In this document: positions 44,901 to 59,900 of the stretch, piece by piece
Position numbering within the stretch: the first letter of the stretch is position 1
Layout: the number at the start of each line of letters is the position of its first letter
From: Lumbricus rubellus
Lineage: Eukaryota; Annelida; Clitellata; Crassiclitellata; Lumbricidae
Length of the DNA: 64,000 bases
Direction: 5' to 3'
NCBI GenBank assembly: GCA_945859605.1
Contig: OX243816.1
Coordinates: 23,870,864 to 23,934,863 of the forward strand
Notes under the pieces: generated by a model
Told to the model about the DNA's origin: nothing
The model's database searches: none
What the model saw: only the letters and a program-made list of their open reading frames with translations
Translations under genes and position numbers: made by a program

Positions 44901-47900
44901 TAATTTACACAGAATGCTACTAGTTTTTATACAACTTTTAACTTACACAGAATGCTATTATTACAAAACTATTACATTACACAGATTGCCATTACTACAC
45001 AACTCTTAATTTACATAGAATGCTATTACTTCACAACTCTTAATTTTCCCAGAGTACCAATACAACACTGCTTTCAATTTATAGAGGTTACTGTTACAAC
45101 AGCTCTTGATTTTCAAAGATAAGTTACAACCATTCTACATCTGAATTCTTTCTTGCAAGTATAATTCAACAACCCTACAAACTGATTGGCTGTCTATTCC
45201 ATTAGATGAATGGAACATGTAGATTGTTCCAAATATGCAGGACCTTGTTTGAGCAGAACTCTGACAACAGCATAACCTTCTGACCAAGTTCAAACCATAT
45301 ATGCAAATGAGACAGTTTCACATAGGGATATTCAAACAATCAGATCTTTTATGTCTCAAACCGTCTTGGGTCTCTACCAATAAATTTTATCACCATGCTT
45401 TTTGCTCACTTAAATATTGCAGCTCACATCTCATTGGTCTTGCTTACAATTTGTAGAGATTATAAACGTTTGGTTCAAATTTCTCTGGCCACAGCTGTAA
45501 TAATAATCTCAAGCTACTAGAATATTATACCAAAATTGCAAACCTTAACAGAAGCTGCACATCAAGCAAAGAATTCAGTTTAAAATCTGTCCTACAGTTC
45601 ACAAAAGCATTACATTCAATCTGAATCAGTTGACCTATTCCCATTATAGTGCGTGTCTTCATACCAGCAAACAATGTTCATCAGTGGATGATGCCTCCAA
45701 CTATGTCTCACATCAGCACAGTGTTGGCACTCGGGCATTGTCATCGGTGGCTGGTTCAAAGTTTACAATTCACTGCCTAGTTTTGTCCATTCTTTCAGTC
45801 CTCTAACATCATTCTAAAACCAAACTCATCATTCTCAGCTTGATTACTTCCTCTAGTTGTAGACCTACGACTTATTCACCAGATCTCCTTAACAGATTGC
45901 TATTTTGGCTATTGCAGCTACTATTGATTGATTCGAAATGGTTTGTTGCTAGTGGCACTATAGAAGAAGTCAGTAAATTATAATAAGTCTTGATCAACAC
46001 AGGATACTAGTTCAAGTATTCTTACTTTAGGCAAGATAGTGTCATACAATTTAGGTGTAGTAAAAGATACAGTAGCTGCTTGAATCAAGGCTCTTGTTGT
46101 GGCCAAAGAAAATTCTTCATCAACATCTGAAGACAAAGAAAACAGTGTAAACAACACTTAAAATTATTTACACAGATTGATTGCAAACTAAACCCATGTA
46201 GTCATCTATACATGTCTTTCATGGCCCTTTGATTTTGACAATTGTCTCACTGTTTTATAATCTCTAGCCTTGGTCATGCCTTCAAACAGTTATAAAATCT
46301 GAGTATAGACTGGTCACTTTGCTTAAGTGTCTTACGCACAATTTACTTCATACTTAGTCCTTCCTGTGCAGGTCTGCACATCACGCAACACATGCATCTC
46401 CTCCACTTGTTCCTGTCGTGCTACACACAACACAAAATAACAAATTGAATTTTTCTAAAATATAACTAACAGAGACCATAAGTTTGTGCCACAATATAAT
46501 TTGAAACCATGTAGCACCTCGCTTAAGTCCTTTGTTAAGCAGGCACTTGAGTTCCTTGGCATCAAGAACATTGTCTTCACCAGAACAGTCGGCAAAGAGT
46601 AGATCAAACTTTCTCTCTTTCGCGTCTTTCAGAGTTGGCTAACAGAAAACAACCATAATATTCTCTGCCAAATTCTGTCATTAAGAGGAAACCTTAAGAC
46701 CGTCCTGTATAGCTGGTTTGGGTCGGGAGCGCTTCAGAGTACTAGTTAGTTTTGAAGGGAACGACATATAAATGTTCCTAATAAATAAAAACAAATAAAT
46801 AAATAATTGCTGCTCCATGGCCTAAAGATTCAGCCAATTGGCTAGAATACTTCAAAGCCGATTCGTTAGAATGCTTGGTAGTCAATTGGTTAGAATGCTC
46901 AGTAGTCAGTGGGTTAGAATGCTTGGTAGTCAGTGGGTTAGAATGCTTGGTACCCAATTGGTTAGAATTCTTGGTAGCCAATTGGTTAGAATGCTTGGAA
47001 GTTCACATGATCCAGCATCGGTAAAGCTACTGTACAGGAGCGCACTCAGATTATGGTCGACAAGCCGGGGATTCCAATCTGACAACTGGAATATTATCAT
47101 ACTTTGTCAAATGATTTACAGCACCTGACATAATGCCCAGCCATACACATGATTCACCGAAAGCAGATTAGAAGTCATCCATTTCTGCACTTCTACCACA
47201 ATGGTCTTTTTAGAAGATGCATGTCATGCAACTTGTGCATCAGATGGGTGGCAAGTGGAATAATGCTTGGAGATTATGTCATCGGCATATTGCGGAATCC
47301 AAAGGCAGTTACAAGGTGCTTTGTCAGAATTCTATGATTGATAAACATGCGACAAAGCATAAATTACAACTTCTATGCAACACATGGTCTTTCTTTCACA
47401 ACTTGAAAACTGTTTTACCAGCAATAATGCAAAACCGGATGATGAACAATTTTAAATAATTAAGTTCAGAGAAAACTTTGAATAAATTTATCTCAATATA
47501 ATCAAATATAACAAAATACAAAGAAGAAACTGTTGAGATGTTGCACATTTTAAAATCAAGTTCAGTATGATGAATCACTGAGCTGATCAACAGTCACCAC
47601 AGAAGGGCAGGTCACTAAAAATCCTATCACCATTAACATGAGTAAATTCCTGATGACCAACATTAAGAACACAGGTCCCTCTTTCTAACTCAGAACTATA
47701 ACTCAGAACAGAACTGACCATAACATTGCTGGCAATGCTGGGCCTAATCAATAACCCAATGGATCCATCCCAAACAAAAGTACAGCTCTTGGGGGTAGGG
47801 GGTCCGGTAGCGCAATGGATAACACGCTGGCGTAGAGTGCGAGAGGTAGTGAGTTTGAGCCCCCGTTGGGCGGATTTGATTTGTAGGCTGCTATTAGCGC

Positions 47901-50900
47901 CATGTAATTGCAAAGCTGTCTGCTCAGTTGGTAGTTAAGTTTAATTAAGATTACTGCAAAACTTGTAAATGTAAAGCGCAGTGTGTCTTGCAGGCGTTTC
48001 AATAAAGAAAAGATTATTATTATTATTATTACATAGTCATTTGAAGAAAGTTTAGAACATTAATTCAACATATATTTTTGCTCCAAACAAAAATGTCACA
48101 TGTCTGGAAAGAAAATGTAGAAGGTTTTCCCTTATTATACCCACATACAACACCTAAAACATATTTTCAAATGATAAGTGAATAATTCCAAAACCCATAA
48201 ACCCAAATGGGCTTAAAATTTCAATTGAAACAAATTCAGCTTACTTCAGTAATACTTTGAATTTCTTCTTCAACTTCACTACAATTTCAAATAACATTGC
48301 AATTAATATAAAAAACTTGTAAATAATGGATATAAGTATGAAACATGTGTATGTGGAAAAATATCTATCAATTGCCACTATTCCCTGTTAAATGTGGCTG
48401 CTTATTATTCAATTAACTCTCTATAGCAGTTGATGCAAAACAGTAGCTTGACATTTGTGAGCAAAATGAGATTTGACAGGAAACTGCCATTGTCCAAGGC
48501 ACTCCCACAAAATGGCAGTGACAATGACTCATGGCAAACCACAAAAGTACATTTAGTTAATAGGTCTTGGCTCACTATTTTCACTCTTTGTTGTTATAGT
48601 GAAGCGACCAAAGACCTAGAATCACTACCACGATTTGACACATACATGCAGTCAAGCATCTGTCTTGGAGGATCTCAGACAAAAGCCAACAACCCATCCT
48701 GGATATGATGTAACTAGGCATGGCAGAAATACCTGAAAACTTGCTAACATTGCACTTCTGACAATGTTTTAGAAAGTCTGCATCATGTATACTTGAGCCA
48801 AGAATCAGCAGATGACGTCAAACCTTTGACAAAACTATCAGCCTATCTCAAATCTCTCTTTCTAAGACTCTTGAGCTCTCTGCAAGTCCTACCTTACCTT
48901 CAGCCATCTGGTCTCCCTCCTGCAAATCAGTCAGGTTTCAGGGTCCATCACCACACAGAGACTGCTCTCCTTCTTACTACTGCCTGAAATCTATTCTGCT
49001 GACATTAATAGGTCTTGGCACACTATTTTCACTCTCTATGATTTGTCTGCGCGCTTTTGTCCTGCGCACTTTTGTCGGGTCACCCCACACTCCCTATCTT
49101 CCAATTCATTATTATTCTCCCCATTTCAATCTGCATACAATTTTCATTAAAGAGAGTCTGGTAGTGTTTTTTTCTGTTCATAATGACATCATATTCTCCA
49201 TTCATGATAAGGTTACCTCACTTATTCTCTTTTGCATTTCGTTGATTTTGATACTCTTGATCACACTATTTTCTTTGATCATATTCAGCACTGGTGTTGA
49301 GTTTCTGGCCCTGCACTGCATCAGTTTCTTACTCAGTTCAGTTCACACAATCAATCAGCATTTTTATTATTTATATGGCAATTATTCTCCGGTGTTTTGC
49401 TGACACGTGAAGTTCTGCAGAGTTCTGTGTATGATCTTCTTTCTGAATTGTACACTAAACACCACACAACAAGGAATAGTGCTTAAGAATCACTCACCGT
49501 GATTTCATTTCTATGCTGATCTTTCAGTTGACAGTTTGACTAGCAATTCGTCTGTGCAGCTATGTTTACTACCTTCATGGAGTGAAATCATGGATGGCAG
49601 AGAGACAGAAAGAGAAAGAGACAGACAGAGACACACAAATAAACACATAAAAAGCAGAGACAGAGACAGAGAGATCTAATAACTTACCCCATTTTCACTG
49701 GTTTTTCTGTAGCCAACCTCAGTAGAAATTCCCCCTCCTGGTTGACAGCATATGTGGCTGGAACAACACAGTATATGCCAGGCTCAAGGCTAAATCTGCA
49801 GGTTCTCTCTCGGAAATGCTCATACTGGAACATCTTCTGAGAAAGATGGAGGCTTGAGTGCTCAAGGTGCTGCATCTTAGTCACATCAAGTGGATCTTTC
49901 CCAATATACTAACAATCAACGACCAGAAGCAACAGAGCAGAATGGCTCACGTGGTACAGAACAGTAAACTAGATTACATGTAAATACAGAAATTCTTTGC
50001 CAGTCATTCACATTCAGTGCAACTAATCCAGTGTCAACCAACCTGTCTTGTCTGTTAAGATGTCCTCAAAAGTAGACACAATTACATACATAAATGGACT
50101 GGGAGCGCTCCTGAGTAGATGATCTTGAAGGGGCGCTATATCAAATTGCTAGTAAATAAAGAAATAAAACAACACTATATTTTCGTGCAAGTATTGATCT
50201 CGCCAATTCTCCAGCACAAATACATGTCTTTAAAAGAATTTGCATGCAGCTGAGAACCTATTTGTTGCACACAAATTTTTTACACAACTGCATAGATACA
50301 ACTGCATTGCATAAATTTAGTGCACACACACACACTCACACACACCCACACACACACACACACACACACCTTGTAGATATCAAATCCAATGGGAAGTTCT
50401 GTGTCCGTGTGTTTAGTTGCTGACTTCTTAAGTCGAGTGAACTTCTGCATCAGAGAGACGATGAGGCAGACTTTCTTGCGGTCATCATCTGGCTCTTTGA
50501 GGTCAACAAGATATTGAGGATTGTCCCACGTTGAAGCTAACACCCAAAACACACACACACATATATATATATATATTATATATATATATATATACACACA
50601 CATCATACAAATCAGGAGTAGATCAAAGATCAGAAGCTAGGAGAAAAAAAATTAGAATGGAGAGTAGGGGGGGAATATGGAAAACAATATAATAAATATA
50701 GTAAACCAATAAAAAAATTATGTCAGTCCATCAATTTCAGAGATTAGGTACATGTGATGTGTGTTCCATTCCTTGACTTTTAACTTCATCTTATGCCAGA
50801 GTATAACTGCATCATTGAAATATTTAATAGAAATCTGCATCAGGTAGAATCCATAAACTACAACATGATCTAAAAAGCAATCTTACTCCTCCTCTTTGTC

Positions 50901-53900
50901 CTCCTCCTCCTCTTCCCAATACTACAATTGAATGCTACTGAATAGGACTAGGCTATCTATCATAACATGTATTAATTGATTATCTTCGTGAACTTCTGTG
51001 TTGCTTGAGAATCATCTAAATGGCCCACAGAAAATCAACACAAGTCTTGAAGACTACCTGCCAGCCATTAATATCAATAACATGTCATCAACCATGTTTG
51101 AAAAGGCCGGTAAACACAAGAGACCCATCATCTATCAAACATTTCTCCTCCTCCTTGAAGTGGTCCAGCTCATATGCTGCAAGTAGTACCATAACAGAGG
51201 CAGTGCTCAGGTTGCAGCCAATGCTCAACCTTGAACTTATTGCAGACTGCAGCTCATTGACGTACTACTAACCTTCATAAGGAGGTGCCCCTGATCCACC
51301 AGCTGTCAGTCCTTTGATCCATGCACCATTGTAGCTGCACACATGCCATTCATGCTTACCCTGCCATCGCAATCAATCAACAAAACCTATCACATGAAAT
51401 CAGCCAATTTCATCTATAATAATAAAGAAGAAACTATGTGTGTGTGTGTGTGTGTGTGTGTCTGTCTGTTTGACCGGAATGCATTTCCACAGTTTTCGAG
51501 CTTTTCACTCCAAATCTTCACTAATGTGTCCGTCTGGGCATGAGACGCAAAGTTGGGGGGTTTTCGAATCTCCCCCACCATGGGGGCAAAAATGGGGGGC
51601 GAAACCCCCCAAATTTTTTCCCATAAAATTCAGGTATTGATTTCAAACTTTGCACCTAGACAGAGGGCCATCGAAACCACCCAGTTGGGTGGTTGGCGAA
51701 TCTCCCCCACCACTGGGGTCGCGATGGGGGAGGCGAAGACGGCAGTTTATTAAACACCTTTTAAAACGCTTGCGTGGTCATTATATAATTGGCGAAAGGA
51801 GTTCACGAAAACCACTGCGGGTGGCTCGGTCGCAATATAAACGTGGAGTGTGAGGTTGTTCTCTGCCTCCGACACTAATCATCTTCGATATGAAACAGTG
51901 TCGTTAAGCCCTGAACTCTTACTTCACGAAAACCCAAATTTCACGGGTGGTGTACAGGTGGTTAGGTCGGAGTGTGGTGGGGTGTTGTCGGTCGGGTGGG
52001 TGGGTTTGGGGGTGGGGGTGGGGGTGGGAGGGATATTTTTCTCTCCAAAAAATAAAATTTCACCGGGTGTACCGTTGGAGGTTGAAGGGGGGGTGGGGTG
52101 GGGCGAAGATGGGGTGGGGTTGGTGGAGGGGTGGGTTGGGATGGGCGGGATTGGGGTGGGGGCGGGATGGAGGGTAGTGTGAGGGTGGGGTGGTGGGGTG
52201 GAGGAGATAGGGTGGGGCGGTTGAACGGGGTGGGGTGGGGGTTTGGTGTGGAGGTGGAGGTGGGGGTGTGGTGAGAGGTGAAGTGGAGGGGTGGAATGGA
52301 GGCGAATGGAGAGGTGGGGGCGGGTGGAGGGAGTGGGGTGTACGGGATGTGGCTTTGGGGGTGGAGGTGGGGTGGCGGTGTGGAGCGTGGAGGGGGTAGG
52401 GTGGGGCGGGTGAACTGCGTGGGTGGACAGGGTGGGAGTTTGGGGTGAAGGTTGAAGGTGTGGTGAAGGCGGGGTGGAGGTGTGGCGGAGAGGTGGGGTG
52501 TGGCGGGTTGAGGTGTATGGGGTGGGGTGGAGCTTTGGGGCGTGGAGGTGGGGAAGGAGGTGGAGTGTGTGGTGTGGTTGGGCTGTTGCCGGGTTGAGGG
52601 GTGGGGTGTACGGCGTGGGGGTGGGACTTGAGGTGGGGTGGAGGTGGGGTGGAGGGGTAGGGTGGAGGCGGGTGGACGGGGTGGGAGTTTGGGGTGGTGT
52701 TGTGGGGTAGGATGGGTGGAGGGGTGGGGTTGTACGAGGTGGGGGTGGAGGTGGGGGTGTGGTGTGGTTGGGTTGTGGCCGGAGCGGGTCGTATCCTAAA
52801 TTTCCCGGGCAACGCCGGGTACCCCTTCTAGTTTAAAATAACCATCAAGATCAGTCAATTCCAACCATTGATTGACATTGATCACATCTAAGTAAATAAG
52901 TATCTGAGGCTCACTATGATTGTTTATAATATGCAGTAGCGCTTTCCGAAAAATCTATTTGAATTTCAACACTGCACGTCTTAGCCTAGTTTAGTTAATT
53001 ATATGCACACTGAATGATATGCAATGAATGACTCATGCATTAATTGTTCACGCTAACTGTGCCTAATGTTCTAGTTATCTTTTTTTATTTACAAGAACAA
53101 GTCAACTTCCTGCTGTTTATGTTCAATTAGTTAAGAAACAGTGCTTAAAGGCTATTACTTGTGTAGTATGTAAAAGACAATACCACTATAATTGTTTTGC
53201 TGATGCATGCGTCTCATGTGTGCCTGCTTAATCTTGGATGCATGAACTCTCCTTTGCTTAACTGACACATTTCCTTTCAACGGGTTACTCAGTATTGAGG
53301 ACTTCCTAAGCTCTATTTGTATTGTATCCTATCGTATCTGACCATTTGTAAAGCGCTTTTTGCAGCAAGAGCCTTTCTGAAGCGCTCCCAGTGCGTGCAA
53401 CTCCAAGAAAAAAGGCAGGTTTTTAGACGAGAGACGACGAAAGACTGCCAGAGAGAATGGCAGATGGCGGATGGGAAAAGACCATTCCATAGGGAGGGAC
53501 CTATGCAAGCAAATGCGAGGAACAAAGAGGTCAAGCCGATCAGAGGACCTAAGAGGACGCAGCGAAGTGGCCGAAATGGGGCGAAGCATAAGATCACAAA
53601 GATACTTTGGAGCAAGGCCCCGTTGAGACTTGAGAACCAAAATTAGAACTTTAAATTGTATACGAGCCAAGAGTGGATGTTAGTGAAATTGTTCAGCCAT
53701 GAATGAAGAAATGTGGGAGAATCGAGGAAGACGGGCAATGAGCCTAGAAGCAGCATTGAGTACGTGGGAGAGCTAGCCGAACCTTAGGGAGGCCAACAAG
53801 GACAGAATTACAATAGTCAATCCAAGAACAGACGAAGGCGTGAACAATAGAGGTAAAGGTCGAAGATGAAACAGATTTGCAAATAGTCCTGAGACGCCTT

Positions 53901-56900
53901 AACTGGAAGTAGGAAGAGCGAGTAAGCTTGGCTATGTATTCGGCAAAGGTTAGAGAACTATCTAGGGTGACACCTAGGTCTCAGACACTAGATGAAAAGT
54001 TGAAGTGAGGAAAAGTTTGAGAGTACCAAGAAGTCAAGTTTTTGGAGCTGCTTGGAAGTGCCAAATCAAATCAACTGGGTTTTTGAAGAGTTGAGGGAAA
54101 GGTGATTTGAAGACATCCAGATTATGGAGATCTTGAGATAGAGCATCAAGTTAGCTTGCGAGAAAGAGTTGAGCATAAGGGGTTCATGCACATAGGCTTG
54201 AACATCACCAGCGAAAAGATGGCCAGTAGCAGAGTGGCTAGGGAAAAGAGAGGTAATGCCAGCCGTGTAAAGGATGAATAAGGGCGGGCCTAGGACAGAC
54301 CCCTAAGAAACACCGAACACAACAGGGACCACTTGAGTCCTAGAATCACCAGAGATGATCATTTGGGTGCAGTCAGAGAGATAGAACCGAAGCCAAAGTA
54401 GTGGAGAACCCTTGAGTCTGCAGGAGGTTTCAAGGCGCTGCAGCAAAATTTCATGGTCGACCATGTGAAAGGCAGCAGAGAGTCGAAGAGAGCCAAAAGA
54501 GTGACTTGAGACTTGTCAACAGCAGAGTATATGTCAGAAAGTAAAGAGAGGAGGGCTGTCTCAGTCGAGGGGTTAGCCCTATAGCCAGACTGGTGAGAAG
54601 GAAGAAGACCCGATTTCTAAAGATATTTGTGATTACAAATCTTACCAAAAAGGCATTACTGCACTTGAAGGAGCCAAGAAACTTGAATTGTCTTTCTTAG
54701 TGACCATGATAGATGCTCCCCTTTAAATAGCAACGATATTGATCATGATCTTAAGCCTCTATTTCTATAACAGCAAAATCTAGATCTGTTTTGACAGTGA
54801 ATTTACTTGTCAATAAACAAAAATACAATACAATAAAATTTACGCCTGATTCTCTTACCACCTGAATTAACACTCTTTGGTGTCTTTGCCTATTCACTAC
54901 CATGCACCCAAACTGAAGAAGTATGCAATGCAAAGTAATGGATAATTAATGGATGTAACTGACTTATTAAACACTGTCTCTATTCTGGCTTTAACAGAAA
55001 TGTGAGTGGATACAGCCTCAATGGATACTATAAATATAACAAGTCATTAACTTGTTCAGAAATCTAGAGTTATACGTATAAGATGCACTTTAGCGCACGT
55101 TGAATACTGATATGGAAGGGTATTACTTACCAGTTACTTGATCTGTCACTTAATAACTTGGCCCCAAAACCCTTGAATATTCGCTCATGAATGCATTTAT
55201 GAATGGGGCAATTGACTGCTAGGAGCTATATATAGTTCCCCATGCACTGATCTGGACAAGTTTTGTCTTGAAATTGATCAATTATTGTCAAAAATTGCAG
55301 ATAAGTACAAGTAAGTGGCAATTATGGGTGACTTTAACATTGACTTGCTTAGAGTCGAAGGATCACTTTGGCGCTAGTTCTTTCTTCAAAAGCATGTTCT
55401 CCCATGATCTTCACCAAAATTATAACGAGACCCACTGGAATTACCACTCGCTCATCAACACTGGTCAATAACATTTGTACAAATGTCTCGTCAAATACAA
55501 TTGAGTCTAGAATTGTTAACCTTTTCCACTCGGATTAAATATTGGTATCGTTCTCCCCAGATCTGAAAATTTTTTACGCGGTAAACCCTAAAAGTATAGT
55601 TTGACAGTATACAATGTATATAAAAATTATTTCAGCCAGTATATATTTATTCAACCAGTTAATATGTTCAAATGTACCTTTCAATTGAGAGCACTTGCCC
55701 ATTTTATGTATATTTGGACTTTGTTTAGTACTTTTTGAAATCTACAAACACAGATATACATACATGCAAGCATACATATATCCACACATACATACATACT
55801 TACATACATATATACATACATATATACATACTTACATACATGCATACATACATGCGTACATACATGCACACATACATGCATACATACATGCATACAATCA
55901 TACATACATACATACAAACATATATACACACATACATAGAGTCATACGTACAGTCATGCATTATCTGCTTCTGCATACATACCTTGTCGATAGCCATTTT
56001 TTTTATAGAAATCACTTGTTTCCGGTTCGTGTGTGCGTTTTATTCAAGTCGCCTTTATTCGATAGCGTTATGTCCCTCTCCGTAGGCCTTACGAGTCTCA
56101 AACTTGTATCCTACTCATATGTCCCACCCAGTGGGACAGTCGAGTGGAATGAGAAAATTCAAATGTCCCACCCAGTGGGACAGTCGAGTGGAAAAGGTTA
56201 AAGTAGACATTTTAGCCAATTTGCCCGCATTAATCTTTGATTTTGAAACGAATAATTGCATGAGGTCTTCGTTTGATGACTCCCAGGTAGCACTAGCAAA
56301 ACATTCAGTTCAATGGGTTTCTTTCATTGGGCTCGGCATGTTTTTGCTAATTTTAACTCTTTTGAAGATGTGCTTTATAAATCTGTAATTAGTTACAATT
56401 ACAGATGGCAAAAGGACATACAGCATCAAAGGAGCAGTATAGCAGCGCAGGCAGTGTGAGAAGAGATGAGTAACACTGTAGGCAGTGTTAGAGAAAATGG
56501 TTAACGAGAAAGACCAAGTCAAAGTAGAATTAACAGTGTTCACAGTGTCATGGAGGAAGACTGACAGGAAGTAGTAAAGGCATTGATCATCATCATCATG
56601 AAGCATGCCCTTCCAGGGCGTCGCATGATGCGGCAACGATTTCCCTCCAGAGAATGCGATCTTCCACCAGATCACTCATCATTTTCGTAGGCTAAGTGTT
56701 CCTCGGTTGAGTCGCCACTCCAACGCAAGTAGATCAGGCTGATCATCCCGGCATTGACTACCTCAGTCGTTCGTCTTCACTCCATGACCCTGAAGCAGGG
56801 GTTGTTTTAGGCTAGCCCATATCCGGATGCAGTTTAACGTCATATCCAGGACAAGTAAAGGCACAGCGAGATAAATAGTATGCCACAGAGTGTAAGAGAT

Positions 56901-59900
56901 GAATAACATGGCAGACAGCGTCAAAAGAAATAGACAACGGCAGGTAGTATAACTCAAGATGGATACTATGCTATGCATTGCCATTGCTGATGTTTACCAG
57001 TAAAAGCAGTGTAGAAAGTAGTGCTTGATACACTCACTGATCCAACTTCAAATGTGTCTGGTGTAAGATGGCAAAACTGAAGTGTATGAAAATTGGAAAT
57101 CCAGTCTTCAAACGACATCCTACAAGCAGACACTTTGCATGACCACACGTGTAGTATGCAAGGTAATATTACAAATGACTGTCATTCACTCAAAGTATAT
57201 GCATAGTGTTCTTTTGAAACAAATATCCAAATGAATATATTTTAAAAGACGTGTAATGTGAGCCAAAACTTGGCAGAAATTAATGCCAACGAACACAAAA
57301 GAATTTTTTTATCATAAATCACAAATGATGGAGTTATAATTTTTTTATTGAAGATAACATAGTTCGTCGCCTAAGAATTATCTTCACTTTTGTGAATTCA
57401 GAGGTAATTGAGGTAGAAGCTTTGGTAAAATTTTGCGGGGAAAAAAGGAAATTCAAGCCAAGAAACGTCAGGTACAGACATCACATTAAAACATCAATAT
57501 AAGGGACAATCGTGCTAGCGAGACGTAAGCAATTCATTTTTAAATAGTAACTTTTAAAATTTCTTTATAGAAATTTGTGATTTTTTTTATAAAATGGATT
57601 TAAATAAATTGCAAGTCATCCTCACGAAAACAAAGACAAGAAATGATAAAATAAGCAATACACAATTATTAGCGAGTTCATGCATTTCAATATTCGCGGA
57701 AATAATACAAATTTTTTCCCCTGGACAGTGGACATACGACACTATGATAGCAGTGTATTGATTGTTGTATCTCCTTATCGTCCAATCAACGATGAGCTTT
57801 TTCTGGACATACAGCAAGGCACTTCTAAACCGTGAATGTAGTACTGAAGATACAGCAAAACAACTTGGAGATATGGGAAAAGAACTTGGAAATACTAATT
57901 TCCTGAACAACTAGTAACTTACTTACTTTTTTCAAACTGCCTATATGTCTTTCAAGACTGACCTTCTCAATATTCACCTGATTACAGCTTGGCTTAAATT
58001 GTGAACCCTCATCTGATGCCTTGTGCATCAGACACTACTTTACTAGACTTTACACAATGTTAGAAATGAACTAGACAGTCACCAGAATTCTCCGTCATCT
58101 TCCACCTTCAGATCCAGTGTGTTCCTTTCTGACTCAGACAGCTTCTGCCATTCTGTGGACCTACATCATTAACAATGATCATTGCCAATTAAGCTGCAGA
58201 GTTACAGTAAGCTAATGAGCTTATAGACAGACAATCTCTTACTAGACATTAGTACAAGCAAATACAGCTTATTCATTCATTCATCCAAACATTATGGATA
58301 TTTATATAGTGCCCCTTTGAGGTTACTACTCAGGAGTGTTAATGATCCAACCTCAGCTGAAAAGTACTGTTTTAAGGCTCCGATAAAATGCATCTGAGAA
58401 AATCGTAGGCATTTAAGGCGCATATGGCATTCCATACCATGGGGCCAATAACAGAGAAAGACCGGCGCTGTCTAAAGGCAGTTCGTGCTCAGGGATTGAG
58501 GAGTTCACCCTGAGCGGAAGAACAAAGAGCACGCACACAAAAATTGATCAATAAATATAAGTAGCATCTGGCACATCACAACAGAACAGAGAATGCATAA
58601 CTGTGGCATAGTTTTCTATCAACAGTAGTATCTATGGTAGTCATGTAACTCCTCTGTGATTTCCTCCACTGGCTGTTCCATCTCGTATCGAGTTCAAGCT
58701 CTGTCTGCTTGTCTTCAAATCACTTCACGAAGACATGCCCAGTTATCTGCGTGATTGCTGCACAGAGACTCATTCCTCCATAGCCGGGTTTCGGCTCTGA
58801 TCATCTTAGAGGACCGATTTGTTTGTGCGGAGGATGAGAATGCGCTTCGGCGATCGTGCTTTCTCAGCTGCTGGTTCTTGATGCTGGAACAGACTTCCTT
58901 TCGCTATTCGATCGGTCGCCTCAGTGGACTCTTTTAAATCCAAGCTATCCCGCATCTTAGTTGCTTTGTAAGGTGCCATATAAATTGTCGTAATAGCAGA
59001 GATTATGAAGCTACACACTAGCCTGCCAACAGATCTGTAGTTACACTGGGCTGTACTTTATCTCCATTAACTCTTTGTAGCTATTTTGTTTCTGATGAAT
59101 CTGACAATTATTACTTTAAATGACTACAAACACCTAAAATCTTTAGAAATATAGGTCTACACACGATATGTCATTTGATTTGCATTTTATCCAACAACAA
59201 TATTTTATCTTTAAACAGTTCATCAGTTCAGGTGTTATGTGTAAGTTTATTTTATTAACAAGTGAATTCATTTTAAATGATAAAAACAAAAATCATAAAA
59301 TTCTTACAAATTTCAAGAAAGGAATTTAAATGTAATGAAAAATTTGTACCAGCAGGTGAAGGTCCAATAACTGAAAGCATTTAGCTACAGAAAAGAAGCC
59401 AAAATTGAGTTAATGCCTTTTCTAGTAATAATATCAGCCATCATAACATTTGTCCCCAAAACCTGTCTTTCAATTCCAAAACTCCTGACAATTATTTTTT
59501 TTCACTGGGCGATGATGAAGAAACATTAGACGACAGAGCGACCAATGGCCAAGGAAAATATGTTTCTCTTTAAATTTAAATGGCTAGATGCACAGCAATA
59601 AAACACGGGCAAAATCTTGTTTCTAACTTTAATTTCTAAAGTTCTAACCTTTTAACCTTCTAACCTTTAGTGACAGACTCAGACAGAGAGTGGCGTCGGA
59701 CACCTACGGGCGTTGTGCCTATGGTTTATGATGATGAACCTTTTAAAAGCCACATGCATAATTTTACTGGCAAGCACAATATTTCTACTAACTACTACGA
59801 CCAAAGTATAAAACTGGCCAATTACATGCCAGATGGTGCACATTTGTAAAAACTGACTGCATTCACTGTCATACTGTCATAGTAAACCATGGATTGTTCT

